NCBI GenBank assembly: GCA_017516745.1
Contig: JAFXBF010000014.1
Location: 146,187 to 210,186, forward strand
Length of the DNA: 64,000 nucleotides
Direction of reading: 5' to 3'
Source of the DNA: Clostridia bacterium
GTDB lineage: Bacteria > Bacillota > Clostridia > Oscillospirales > Acutalibacteraceae
Of this stretch, positions 32,140 to 41,234 are shown piece after piece; the stretch's first letter is position 1; the number at the start of each line of letters is the position of its first letter. The notes under the pieces were generated by a model. The model saw only the letters and a program-made list of their open reading frames with translations. It did no database searches and was not told the origin of the DNA. The translations under genes were made by a program, and so were the position numbers.

Positions 32140-33944
32140 TATTTCCTTGTCAGCCAAATAAGCATATCCGTTTCCCCTCTGTTTGCGTATGCGTAGTAGG
32201 GGATGAGCTTTATTTTCTGCTCAACGAAATTCTCGTCATAATCATAATAAAGCTCGTCGCTTGCAGGGCGGATATAGCCGTCAAGCTCAATTGCGCTAAC
32301 GCCGTATTCGGGTGCATCAACAAGTGTTGCGCCGTTTTTCGGTTCAACATAAAGGCCCTTGAGCGGAAGGGGATTGTCAACACCCTCGGCGCAGTAAACA
32401 ACGGGGCCTCTCTGCACAGCAACTCTGCCGCAGCACTGGCGCACCTGCGGATTTGCCTGAACAAAGCGTACGGGCATATCGAGCGTGTATTCAATAACCT
32501 CGCCGTCGGTTACGTCAACGTAGATAAAGCCGTCGTCCTTAAGCACGGCGTTTTTGCCGCCGTTGAGAGTGTAATTTCTGCACCATACGGGCAGACGCAG
32601 AGCAAGCGTGAAACTGCCTGAGCAGGTGATTTTCATCTTACCGTTTTCGGGGTAAAGGGTTTCAACGCTGATTGCCTTGCTTTCGCCCTTGAATTCACCG
32701 TTCATAAAATGGTGAAGCCAGAGTGTGTTATCACTCTCGGAGCAGGCAAATTCGCCTATGTTTGCAATAAGCCTTGTAACGTTGGGCGGACAGCATGAGC
32801 AGTCAAACACCTCAAGCCTCTGTGTTATCGGGTAAAAAGGCTTGTGTCTGCCGTCCTTGGGATTGCTGATACCGATGAGGTCTACCTCAATTGAGTTATC
32901 GTAGAAGAAACCCTTGCCGTCCAGCGACAAACCGCAGAGGAAGCCGTTGTAAAGTGCAAGCTCAGCCGCATCGTCGTACTTCCTGTCGGGTTTGATGGCA
33001 CTCATTCGCTGCGCAAAAAGAATGTAGCCGATGTCGGCGCAGGTTTCACAGTAGGAGGAGGTTTCGGGCAAATCGTAATCGCCCAAAAATGCTTCGCCGA
33101 CACAGGTCTGACCCAGGCCGCCCGTAATGTACATTTTTTTCTTTGCCATACTGTCAAAGAGCTTGTCAGCGGCGGCAAAAAGCGTTTCGTCGCCGTATTC
33201 TGCGGCAAGGTCTGCCATACCGCTGTAAAGATAAACTGCACGCACGCTGTGGCCGACTGCCTCGTCCTGCTCTCGCACGGGCTTGTGTGCCTGGGTGTAG
33301 GTATCTTCTTCCTGACCCCTTACATCCACAAAATACTTGCTAAGCTCAAGATATCTCTTTTCGCCCGTGGCGTGGTAGAGCTTTACGAGAGCAAGCTCAA
33401 TTTCCTCGTGGCCGGGTGAGTCAAACTCCGCCCACTTATCTGTCACAAACGCCTTCTCAATCATATCCGCATAGTCACACATAATTCTTAGGAATTTATC
33501 CTTGCCTGTGGCGTTATAGTATGCAACTGCAGCCTCCATAAGGTGGCCGGCGCAGTAAAGCTCGTGGTTGTATCTTGCTGTAAAGCGGTCGTCGGGCTCA
33601 AAAAGCGTGTAGCAGATGTTGAAATAGCCGTCGTCCCAGCGGTTTTTGTCTATCAGGTCAACCGTTTCGTCAATAATTTTTTCAAGCCCGGCATCGGGAG
33701 TTTTTGCAATTATGTACGCCGCACTTTCAAGCCACTTTGCAACGTCCGAATCCCAGAAGATGTGCGGCTTGTTGGGCTCACCCTGCTTCCAGTTGAGCTT
33801 GAAGGCTTCAAATCTGCCTGTTTCGGCAAAGCGGTCGTAAACGCTGTGAATGGTAACCTCACGGTTGAGCTTTTGCTTGTCTGCCCAGAAGCCGCCCGTG
33901 ATTTCGGTGTTCTTAAGAGGGATGATTTTACTGATTTGTTTCAT
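32139..33944 (-). CDS. GH127 beta-L-arabinofuranosidase
   Basis: A 601-residue cytosolic glycoside hydrolase. The N-terminal TEITGGFWADKQKLNREVTI, the alpha/alpha barrel (YNHELYCAGHLMEAAVAYY) and two metal-site motifs, ETCADIGYIL (near 300) and CSCCPPN (near 379), match GH127, in which a Cys is the nucleophile next to zinc. It removes terminal beta-L-arabinofuranose from plant glycans. There is no signal peptide, so it acts on imported oligosaccharides. SD GAGGA; it overlaps the upstream glycosyltransferase by 17 bases. Confidence 0.92.
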   Translation of the reverse strand: MKQISKIIPLKNTEITGGFWADKQKLNREVTIHSVYDRFAETGRFEAFKLNWKQGEPNKPHIFWDSDVAKWLESAAYIIAKTPDAGLEKIIDETVDLIDKNRWDDGYFNICYTLFEPDDRFTARYNHELYCAGHLMEAAVAYYNATGKDKFLRIMCDYADMIEKAFVTDKWAEFDSPGHEEIELALVKLYHATGEKRYLELSKYFVDVRGQEEDTYTQAHKPVREQDEAVGHSVRAVYLYSGMADLAAEYGDETLFAAADKLFDSMAKKKMYITGGLGQTCVGEAFLGDYDLPETSSYCETCADIGYILFAQRMSAIKPDRKYDDAAELALYNGFLCGLSLDGKGFFYDNSIEVDLIGISNPKDGRHKPFYPITQRLEVFDCSCCPPNVTRLIANIGEFACSESDNTLWLHHFMNGEFKGESKAISVETLYPENGKMKITCSGSFTLALRLPVWCRNYTLNGGKNAVLKDDGFIYVDVTDGEVIEYTLDMPVRFVQANPQVRQCCGRVAVQRGPVVYCAEGVDNPLPLKGLYVEPKNGATLVDAPEYGVSAIELDGYIRPASDELYYDYDENFVEQKIKLIPYYAYANRGETDMLIWLTRK

Positions 33945-34893
33945 GCTTTTTATCCTCTTTCTTTTTATTAGTTTCTCTGACTACATATATCGGTCTTTTT
34001 TTGACCTCCATATAGGTTTTGGCGAGATATTGGCCTATTACGCCCATACAGAAAAGCTGGATGCCGCCAATGAAGCAGATAAAGCACACGAGAGATGCCC
34101 AGCCCTGCACGGGGTCATCGAAAAACAGCCTTCGGATGAAAACGACTGCAACGCCGACAAAGGACATAACGGTGAAGAATATGCCTATCCACGAGGCGAT
34201 GTTCAGCGGAGTCTGCGAAAAATTGATTATGCCCTCAAGCGAATATTTGAACAGCTTCCAGAAGCTCCACTTTGTTTCGCCTGCGGCACGTTCAACATTC
34301 TGAAACGGCAGCCAGTAGGTTTTAAAGCCTATCCAGCCGAAAATACCCTTTGAAAAGCGGTTGTACTCGCACATATTGACGATTGCTTCAACCATATCTC
34401 TTTTCATCAGGCGGAAATCCCTTGCGCCGTCAACAATGTCGGCATCGGAAATTCTGTTGATGATTTTGTAGAACATACGGGCGAAGATTGAGCGGATTTT
34501 CGGCTCACCTTCACGGGTTACCCTGCGTGTTGCAACGGAATCGTAGCCGTCTTCCTTGATTATGCGCAGCATCTCGGGCAGAAGCGAAGGCGGATCCTGC
34601 AAATCGGCATCCATAACGGCTACGTAGTCGCCGTCTGCCTCACAGAAGCCTGCGTACATTGCCGCCTCCTTGCCGAAGTTACGGGAAAAGGAAATGTATT
34701 TTACTCTTTCGTCTTCAAGAGAATAGCTTTTGATTATTTCGAGTGTTTTGTCCTTTGAGCCGTCATCGACAAAAAGGAACTCAAAGCTGTTGTCTTCCAT
34801 CTTTTCCGCCACGGAGCAAAGCTCTTTGTAAAGCAGGGGCAGAACTTCCTCTTCGTTGTAGCAGGGGATAATCAGGCTTAGCTTTTCTTTCAT
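33928..34893 (-). CDS. Family 2 glycosyltransferase (polyprenyl-phosphate sugar transferase type)
   Basis: A 321-residue GtrB/DPM1-like enzyme. The N-terminal GT-A domain shows LIIPCYNEEEVLP (about 6-18), FVDDGSKDKT and the metal motif DADLQDPP (about 97-104). Two C-terminal membrane helices (about 230-255 and 265-290) anchor it. It is expected to transfer a sugar to a polyprenyl phosphate for cell-surface glycan assembly. ATG 34893 is chosen because the upstream extension is in an AT-rich promoter region. It overlaps GH127 by 17 bases, an odd pairing with a degradative enzyme. Confidence 0.9.
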   Translation of the reverse strand: MKEKLSLIIPCYNEEEVLPLLYKELCSVAEKMEDNSFEFLFVDDGSKDKTLEIIKSYSLEDERVKYISFSRNFGKEAAMYAGFCEADGDYVAVMDADLQDPPSLLPEMLRIIKEDGYDSVATRRVTREGEPKIRSIFARMFYKIINRISDADIVDGARDFRLMKRDMVEAIVNMCEYNRFSKGIFGWIGFKTYWLPFQNVERAAGETKWSFWKLFKYSLEGIINFSQTPLNIASWIGIFFTVMSFVGVAVVFIRRLFFDDPVQGWASLVCFICFIGGIQLFCMGVIGQYLAKTYMEVKKRPIYVVRETNKKKEDKKHETNQ

Positions 34894-34948
34894 TCTTTTC
34901 ACTTCCCTTTTAAAACCGTATTTGTGGTAAAAATTAACAAAAATATGA

Positions 34949-34977
34949 TTGACTTTTATCTCATAATACCCTAATAT
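34949..34977 (+). promoter_or_regulatory. Promoter of the GH106-like gene
   Basis: TTGACT (34949-34954), 17 bases, TAATAT (34972-34977), leaving a leader of about 70 bases. Confidence 0.65.
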
Positions 34978-34995
34978 AACTATATACACTTTTAA

Positions 34996-35024
34996 AGTAT
35001 AAAATAATATATTGCATTTGTCAA
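34996..35024 (-). promoter_or_regulatory. Promoter of the GT2/GH127 genes
   Basis: On the minus strand TTGACA (35019-35024), 17 bases, TATACT (34996-35001), divergent from and close to the GH106-like promoter. Confidence 0.75.
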
Positions 35025-35052
35025 TGAATATTATTAACAGGAGGCGTAATTT

Positions 35053-38000
35053 ATGCTGTATAAAAAGAACTCCAAGCCCTTGACGGCTGAACTGTTCGCA
35101 AACCCCACCAGTGAGTACAGAGCCACCCCCTTCTGGGCGTGGAACTGCGAGCTCAATCAGGAGCTTCTCGACAAGGAAATCGGTTATATGCAGGATATGG
35201 GCTTTGGCGGCTTTCACATGCACGTTCGTGTCGGTATGTCCACCGAATACCTTTCCGATGCCTTTATGGATTTAATCAAGGGCAGCGTCGAAACCGCCAA
35301 GGATAAAAAGATGCTTGCCTGGCTTTACGACGAGGATAAGTGGCCTTCGGGCTTTGCGGGCGGTCTTGTTACAAAGAAAAAGGAAAACAGAGCAAAATAC
35401 CTTCTCTTTACCCGTAAGGGCTACGGTGCAGGCACGGGCAGCTCAAATGACAGCTCTGCAAGGGCTGTGCGTGAGGAAAACGGCTATCTGCTTGCCAGAT
35501 ATACGGTTAAACTCGACAAGAACGGCTGTCTTGAAAGCTACCGCCGCCTTGCAGATGATGAGGAATGTGCGGATTGCTGGTACGCCTACTGCGAAACCCA
35601 GGGTGAGAGCGATTGGTTTAATTTGCAATCTTATGTCGATACTCTTTCTCCCGAGGCAATGAACGAATTTATCAATATTACCCACGAGCGTTATAAGGAG
35701 TGCATCGGCGGCGATTTCGGCGAGGCTGTGCCTGCAATTTTCACCGATGAGCCTCAGGTTACACGCAAAAAGATGTTCGGCAAGGCAATAGGCGACAGAG
35801 ATGCCTTCCTGCCCTACACAACGGATTTTGCCGATACATATAAAGAGATGTACGGCGAGGAGCTTTTTGATAAATTGCCCGAGCTTTTCTGGGAGCTTCC
35901 CGACGGTAAGGTTTCCGTAACACGCTATCACTACCACGACCATGTTGCCGAGCGATTTGCGGTTGCCTTTGCGGATAATATCGGCTCCTGGTGCGAGAAA
36001 AACGGCATTATGCTAACAGGTCATATGATGGAAGAGTCTTCGCTCGAAGCGCAGAATGCCGCAGTCGGTGACTGTATGCGCTCATACAGAGGCTTCCAGC
36101 TTCCCGGTATAGATATGCTCTGCGACTGGCGTGAATTTACAACCGCCAAGCAGTGCCAGTCTGCCGTTCATCAGTACGGCAGAGAGGGTATGCTCAGCGA
36201 GCTTTACGGCGTAACCGGCTGGGACTTCACGTTCCGAGGCCATAAGCTTCAGGGCGACTGGCAGGCAGCACTCGGTGTAAGTGTGCGTGTGCCGCACCTT
36301 TATTGGGTATCGATGAAGGGCGAGGCAAAGCGTGACTATCCTGCCTGTATCGGTCATCAGTCACCGTGGTATAAGGAATACCCCTATATTGAAGACCACT
36401 TTGCAAGAGTGAATGCAGCTATCACAAGGGGCAGACCCGTAGTGCGTGTCGGCGTAATTCACCCGATTGAAAGCTATTGGCTGCGCTTTGGCCCCGAGGA
36501 GCAGACTGCCGCAATCCGTGACGAGATGAACGAGCAGTTTATGCAGCTTGCAGACTGGCTTCTTTTCAACCTTATCGATTTCAACTACATCTGCGAAGCC
36601 AACCTTCCTGCCCAGGCAGACGGCACAAGAGTGGGTCAGATGCAGTACGATACAATTATTGTTCCCAATCTTCTTACTATCCGTTCATCAACCCTTAAAT
36701 TCCTTGAGAGATTTAAGGCAAACGGCGGCAAGGTTATTTTTGCAGGCAGTCAGCCTGGTTATGTTGATGCACTTGAAAGTGACGAAGCAAAGAAATTCGC
36801 CGCAGACTCAACGGTTATAGGCTGGTCAAAGGGTCAGCTTCTCAATGCACTCGAACCTAACCGTGAAATAGACCTTCGTGACGACGGCGGAGAGAGAACG
36901 AGAAACCATATGTATCAGTTGCGTGACGAAAACGGCACACGCTGGCTGTTTGTTGCGCCCGTTGACCATACGGACGACTACTATGCCTGCTACAGTGAAG
37001 ATTTTACCCTTATTCTCAAGGGCGAGTATGCACCCGAGCTCTGGAACACAATGGACGGCTCGGTAAAACCGCTTGCGGCAGAGTATAAGTACGGCAATAC
37101 ATATATTGATTTTGAGCTTTATCCGCAGGACAGCCTGCTTCTTAAGCTCGTGCCCGGCAAGTCCGACATTGCTCCCGAAAAGAAGAAGGAGAGAACCGTT
37201 GTCGGTCTGCTTCCCGAAAGGGGAGAAATTGAGCTTGCAGAGCCCAATGTTGTTGTGCTTGATATGCCCGAATACAGCCTTAACGGCGGTGAGTGGAGAA
37301 AGAACGAGGAGATTCTCCGCATCTGCGACACTCTTAAAGCGGAGCTCAAGATGGAGAACGCCATTGCAGGCGGTGCACAGCCGTGGCTGTTCGGCGTTGA
37401 AAAGGAAACCGAAACGGTTGACCTTAAATATACCGTTTATTCAGATGTTGAGGTTGACTGTGTCAGCTTCGCACTTGAGGATATGGACAAGAGCACCCTT
37501 ACCTTCAACGGCAAGGCTGTTGATATGGTCAGCACAGGCAAATATGTTGACGATTCAATTGATATCGTTAAGCTCGGCAAGCTCGAAAAGGGTGAAAACG
37601 TCATCGTCCTCAGCCGTTCCTTCGGCAAGGTTTCAACGCTTGAAAGCTGCTTCCTTCTCGGCGATTTCGGCGTAGAGCTCAAGGGCAGGTCAATAAAGGT
37701 AACTGAGCCCGTGCGTGAGCTCGAATTCGGTGACTGGACACGTCAGGGTCTCCCCTTCTACGGCGGCAATGTTACCTACAAGCTGAAAGTACAGGGCGGC
37801 GACGATAACCTGAGCGTTATGATTCCGCACTTCTCACAGCCTGTATGTACCGTTTCGGTTGACGGCAAGAGAATGGGCACAATTGCTCTTTCTCCCTACA
37901 GCGCACCCCTGGGTAAGCTCGGTGAGGGTGAGCACACGGTTGAAATCACAGCCTTCGGTAACCGCTACAACACCTTCGGTGCACTGCATATGTACGATGA

Positions 38001-38118
38001 TGCAGCACGCTGGTACGGCCCCAATGCGTGGAGAAAGACAGAAACACGCTGGTGCTATGAATACAACATCCGCAAGAGCGGCATTACCGCAACACCCATG
38101 CTTGTTAAGTATGAGTAA
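35053..38118 (+). CDS. GH106-like glycoside hydrolase (putative alpha-L-rhamnosidase)
   Basis: A 1021-residue cytosolic enzyme. The beginning (FWAWNCELNQELLDKEIGYMQDMGFGGFHMHVRVG, then WLYDEDKWPSGFAGG) is the pattern of the GH106 rhamnosidase group. The barrel continues with AIFTDEP and LTGHMMEESSLEAQ, which offers candidate acidic residues; a Rossmann-like and several beta-sandwich domains follow (from about 600 on). There is no signal peptide. AGGAGGCG precedes the ATG. It is divergent from GT2/GH127, which suggests shared control of plant polysaccharide use. The exact sugar specificity is inferred from family only. Confidence 0.8.
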   Translation: MLYKKNSKPLTAELFANPTSEYRATPFWAWNCELNQELLDKEIGYMQDMGFGGFHMHVRVGMSTEYLSDAFMDLIKGSVETAKDKKMLAWLYDEDKWPSGFAGGLVTKKKENRAKYLLFTRKGYGAGTGSSNDSSARAVREENGYLLARYTVKLDKNGCLESYRRLADDEECADCWYAYCETQGESDWFNLQSYVDTLSPEAMNEFINITHERYKECIGGDFGEAVPAIFTDEPQVTRKKMFGKAIGDRDAFLPYTTDFADTYKEMYGEELFDKLPELFWELPDGKVSVTRYHYHDHVAERFAVAFADNIGSWCEKNGIMLTGHMMEESSLEAQNAAVGDCMRSYRGFQLPGIDMLCDWREFTTAKQCQSAVHQYGREGMLSELYGVTGWDFTFRGHKLQGDWQAALGVSVRVPHLYWVSMKGEAKRDYPACIGHQSPWYKEYPYIEDHFARVNAAITRGRPVVRVGVIHPIESYWLRFGPEEQTAAIRDEMNEQFMQLADWLLFNLIDFNYICEANLPAQADGTRVGQMQYDTIIVPNLLTIRSSTLKFLERFKANGGKVIFAGSQPGYVDALESDEAKKFAADSTVIGWSKGQLLNALEPNREIDLRDDGGERTRNHMYQLRDENGTRWLFVAPVDHTDDYYACYSEDFTLILKGEYAPELWNTMDGSVKPLAAEYKYGNTYIDFELYPQDSLLLKLVPGKSDIAPEKKKERTVVGLLPERGEIELAEPNVVVLDMPEYSLNGGEWRKNEEILRICDTLKAELKMENAIAGGAQPWLFGVEKETETVDLKYTVYSDVEVDCVSFALEDMDKSTLTFNGKAVDMVSTGKYVDDSIDIVKLGKLEKGENVIVLSRSFGKVSTLESCFLLGDFGVELKGRSIKVTEPVRELEFGDWTRQGLPFYGGNVTYKLKVQGGDDNLSVMIPHFSQPVCTVSVDGKRMGTIALSPYSAPLGKLGEGEHTVEITAFGNRYNTFGALHMYDDAARWYGPNAWRKTETRWCYEYNIRKSGITATPMLVKYE

Positions 38119-38131
38119 CATATAATATTTA

Positions 38132-38177
38132 TCGCCCATATCTGATAGGGAAAATTTCCTTTGTCAGATATGGGCGA
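38132..38177. terminator. Bidirectional terminator
   Basis: TCGCCCATATCTGA pairs with TCAGATATGGGCGA, then TTTTTATT on the plus strand. It lies between the GH106-like gene and the convergent rpiB. Confidence 0.87.
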
Positions 38178-38185
38178 AGTTTTTA

Positions 38186-38611
38186 TTAATCTAACATATT
38201 CACTCTGTCAAGGTGTCTGCCGCCTTCAAATTCTGCGCCCAGCCACGCATCGACAATCATTTTTGCAAGCTCAATTCCGATTACCCTTGCACCCATTGCA
38301 AGAATGTTGGTGTTATTGTGCTGCTTTGAAAGCATTGCCGAATACGGCTCGCTGCACACAACGGCACGGATACCCCAGGTCTTGTTTGCGGCAATCGAAA
38401 TGCCGACGCCCGTACCGCACACAAGTATTCCGCAGTCAGCCTCGCCGCCTATTACCGCCTTTGCAACAGCCTTACCGTAAACGGGATAATCCGTTCTTTC
38501 CTCGCTGTGTGCGCCGAGGTCTGTCACCGTGTGACCCTTGCTTTCAAGATATGCCTTGAGTTCATTTTTCATTGCATATCCAACGTGGTCGCTGCCCAAA
38601 GCTATTGTCAT
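38186..38611 (-). CDS. rpiB: Ribose/allose-6-phosphate isomerase RpiB
   Basis: A 141-residue sugar-phosphate isomerase. Visible motifs are IALGSDHVGYAMK, ADCGILVCGTGVGISIAANK (catalytic Cys and anion hole) and NILAMGARVIG. In E. coli RpiB (AlsI) also interconverts allose-6-phosphate and allulose-6-phosphate, which fits its place as the last gene of the D-allose operon. It overlaps alsB by 4 bases. Confidence 0.94.
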   Translation of the reverse strand: MTIALGSDHVGYAMKNELKAYLESKGHTVTDLGAHSEERTDYPVYGKAVAKAVIGGEADCGILVCGTGVGISIAANKTWGIRAVVCSEPYSAMLSKQHNNTNILAMGARVIGIELAKMIVDAWLGAEFEGGRHLDRVNMLD

Positions 38612-39621
38612 TTTACGTTTTCCTTTGTGACGATATATGAGTCAACGGGAATTGTCTGCGGAGTTTTGTTCGGGTCAAAGCCGGGCTTGTCCTTTACGGC
38701 TTCAACCATTTTTCTCAGTGATGTTGCACCGATTTCGGCAGGGTCCTGTGCAACTGTTGCGGAAAGCTGACCAGCACGGATTGATTCGAGCGCTTCTGCC
38801 GAGCCGTCTGTGCCGACAACGATAATTTCGCCGAGCTTATCTGCGTTGATAACCGCCTGAAGTGCGCCGAGTGCCATAGTGTCATTGCAGCAGTAAATTG
38901 CTTCAAGGTCGGGATACATCTGGATATATCCCGTTGCAACGTCAAGAGCCTTCTGTCTGTCCCAGTCGGCAGGCTGTGAGGCAACAAGGTCAATGTCGTC
39001 TGCCTTTTCAAAGGCTTGCGTTGCGCCCTGCTTTCTGCTTTCACCCGAAGCGTTACCTGCCTTGCCCTCGATGATTGCAACGTCACCGCCGTCTTCACCG
39101 AGCTGGTTTATGATAAACTGTGCGCCCTTTTCGCCGACTGCAACGTTATCCGTTGTCGCAAAGCCGATTACGCTGCCGCCTGCGTTGCCGAGTGACTGAA
39201 TATCAATTTTTTCATCGATATTCATAACGTAAATTCCCTTTTCGTTTGCCTGCACAATGCCGTTGATAAGGTTTGTGGGGGAAAGGGGAGCGACACCGAT
39301 TGACTTGTAGCCCTTTGTCAGGCAGTTTTCAAGAATGGTGAGCTGACCTGCGGTGTCCTCTTCATTCTGTGCGGCAAAGATGTCAACCGTAATGCCCAGC
39401 TTCTTGGCTTCGTCCTCAATACCCTTTTTCATCGTTGCCCAGAAGTCGTTTGAAAGGGTTTTGAGAATTACTGCGTATTCAGCCTTGCCTGAGCCGACCT
39501 CCGATACGCCGTCGGCGTTGGGGTTGGTCTTGTCGGAATCGTCGCTGCCGCCGCAGGCGGAAAGTACAACCGCAAGCAGGGCAACGCAAAGAGCGAGTGC
39601 CGTAAGTTTTCTGATTTTCAT
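38608..39621 (-). CDS. alsB: D-allose ABC transporter, substrate-binding lipoprotein
   Basis: A 337-residue lipoprotein (lipobox LSAC, Cys23). The mature part (AEYAVILKTLSNDFWATMKKG, EGKAGNASGESR, VASQPADWDR, TVAQDPAEIGATS) closely matches E. coli AlsB as I recall it. It captures D-allose outside the membrane and passes it to AlsC. It is translationally coupled with alsK and rpiB by 4-base overlaps. Confidence 0.92.
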   Translation of the reverse strand: MKIRKLTALALCVALLAVVLSACGGSDDSDKTNPNADGVSEVGSGKAEYAVILKTLSNDFWATMKKGIEDEAKKLGITVDIFAAQNEEDTAGQLTILENCLTKGYKSIGVAPLSPTNLINGIVQANEKGIYVMNIDEKIDIQSLGNAGGSVIGFATTDNVAVGEKGAQFIINQLGEDGGDVAIIEGKAGNASGESRKQGATQAFEKADDIDLVASQPADWDRQKALDVATGYIQMYPDLEAIYCCNDTMALGALQAVINADKLGEIIVVGTDGSAEALESIRAGQLSATVAQDPAEIGATSLRKMVEAVKDKPGFDPNKTPQTIPVDSYIVTKENVK

Positions 39622-40535
39622 TTGGTTTTACCTCGTTTCATAATTTGTTTTTGTGCAAATATTCCGCTGCCGAAAACGCCGCTTTTCTGGTCGTGGCGTG
39701 TAAACAGCAGGCGAAGGCTCTTTTCGGGATACGGTTTGCGTGCGTAAAAATGCACCGCATCAAAAAGTATCTCCTTGGGGAAACATTCCATATCAATAAC
39801 ACCGCCTCCGATTATGCAAACATCGGGGTCGAGAATATTGATTTCGGTTGCAATCGGCACGGCAAGGTTTTGCACGAATGTTTTGAGTATTGGCTCGTTG
39901 CCGTGCGCTTTAAACACCTGTTTTATATCTGTTTCGGGAAAGTGCTTTTCGGCAAGGGCTTCAAGTGCCTTACCCGAGCAGACGGTTTCAACACAGCCCG
40001 TGTTGCCGCAGGTGCATTTAAGGTTGTTTCCGAGTATAGGAATGTGTCCCAATTCGCCTGCCGCACCGTTGCTGCCCGTGTAGAATTTGCCGTTCAGAAA
40101 AACCGAATTTCCGAAGCCTGTTCCCACATAAAAACCGAGCACATTTTCTTCGTTTATTATCCCCAGCTTTTCCATATCGTTTTGCAGAAGAAAATTTACA
40201 TCTCTTTCAATAAAAACGGGAATGCCGAGAATTTTTTCAAGCTCGTCTTTTAGCTTCAAATTGTCAAAGCCTTTTAAGTTAGGGGTAGAAAGCACGGTGC
40301 TTCTGCGCTTGTCAATCAGTGACGGCAGACCGACCGCAACCGCCGAAATCCGCTCTGTAAAGCCGTTTTTGGCTATGTGGGCGCTGATTTCTCCTGCGAG
40401 GTTTTTCGATGCGTTCTCGTGAAGAACAGAACTCGGTTTTCGGTCAAACGAAATTATTTCTCCTGTCTGCGATACAATTCCGAGCCGAAAATTTGTGCCG
40501 CCTATGTCTGCACCGAGGGTGTAAAGCGAAGACAA
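39618..40535 (-). CDS. alsK: D-allose kinase (ROK family)
   Basis: A 305-residue ROK kinase that phosphorylates allose to allose-6-phosphate. ATP motif ADIGGTNFRLG (9-19), VGLPSLIDKRRSTVLSTPNL, the catalytic Asp in ERDVNFLLQ, and the ROK zinc motif HIP...CTCGNTGCVET (near 165-180) are seen. Wording is close to E. coli AlsK. No N-terminal DNA-binding domain, so it is an enzyme, not a repressor. Confidence 0.9.
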   Translation of the reverse strand: MSSLYTLGADIGGTNFRLGIVSQTGEIISFDRKPSSVLHENASKNLAGEISAHIAKNGFTERISAVAVGLPSLIDKRRSTVLSTPNLKGFDNLKLKDELEKILGIPVFIERDVNFLLQNDMEKLGIINEENVLGFYVGTGFGNSVFLNGKFYTGSNGAAGELGHIPILGNNLKCTCGNTGCVETVCSGKALEALAEKHFPETDIKQVFKAHGNEPILKTFVQNLAVPIATEINILDPDVCIIGGGVIDMECFPKEILFDAVHFYARKPYPEKSLRLLFTRHDQKSGVFGSGIFAQKQIMKRGKTK

Positions 40536-40547
40536 ATTTATCCCTCC

Positions 40548-41222
40548 TCAAGCCGTGCAGTTTTTAAAAATTTCTTCCATTTTTCCCCACGCTTTTTTCA
40601 GGTCATTATCCAGCGAAAACAGCCCCGAAGTACCAACCACAAAGCACTCCGTACCTGCCTTGTAAAGCTTGCCGAAGGTGCGCTCGTTGCACGAGCCGTC
40701 AACCTCGATAATATACCTGTAGCCGTTTTCTTCCTTCAGCCTTTTTGCCTTCTCGATTTTGTCAAGCATGCCCGCAATAAAAGGCTGTCCCGCAAAGCCG
40801 GGGTCAACGGTCATTATTGTAATTTTGTCAAGCAGGTGCAGGTAATACCGTGCACTGTCAAGCGGTGTCGCAGGGCTGAAAACCGCACCGACCCGACAGC
40901 CTGTATCTTTTATTGCTTTTATAATTCTGAAAGCATAGTTACTGACCGCCTCTGCGTGAAAGCAGATTATATCCGCACCTGCATTTTTAAGCGGCTGAAT
41001 ATAATCCTGCGGATTTGTGACCATCAGGTGACAGTCAAGCGGCTTGTCCGCAACCCTTTTAAACGCTTCAACAAAGCAGGGGGAGAGTGTTATATTCGGC
41101 ACAAAGTGGCCGTCCATAATGTCGATGTGATAAAAGTCACAGCGGCTGTTGAGAATTTCTGCCTGGCTTTTTATATCCAGAAAATCCATACACATAAGTG
41201 AAGGGCTGAACATTGGTTTCAT
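40548..41222 (-). CDS. alsE: D-allulose-6-phosphate 3-epimerase
   Basis: A 224-residue TIM-barrel epimerase of the ribulose-phosphate epimerase family. The start FSPSLMCMDFLDIK, then HIDIMDGHFVPNITLSPCF, DCHLMV, MTVDPGFAGQPFI and EVDGSCNE match AlsE specifically (MCMD rather than the usual MCAD/SADF, and SPCF). Metal-binding His and Asp residues are present. It converts allulose-6-phosphate to fructose-6-phosphate. Confidence 0.92.
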   Translation of the reverse strand: MKPMFSPSLMCMDFLDIKSQAEILNSRCDFYHIDIMDGHFVPNITLSPCFVEAFKRVADKPLDCHLMVTNPQDYIQPLKNAGADIICFHAEAVSNYAFRIIKAIKDTGCRVGAVFSPATPLDSARYYLHLLDKITIMTVDPGFAGQPFIAGMLDKIEKAKRLKEENGYRYIIEVDGSCNERTFGKLYKAGTECFVVGTSGLFSLDNDLKKAWGKMEEIFKNCTA

Positions 41223-41234
41223 TTTTGCTGCCTC

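Noticed and set aside
34894-35223. Long N-terminal extension of the glycosyltransferase
   Set aside because: It crosses two divergent promoters and the start of the GH106-like gene; the family start is at the MKEKLSLIIPCYNEE segment.
38707-39098. Alternative frame within alsB (arginine/threonine-rich)
   Set aside because: It is an overlapping-frame artefact of high codon bias; alsB itself is fully supported.
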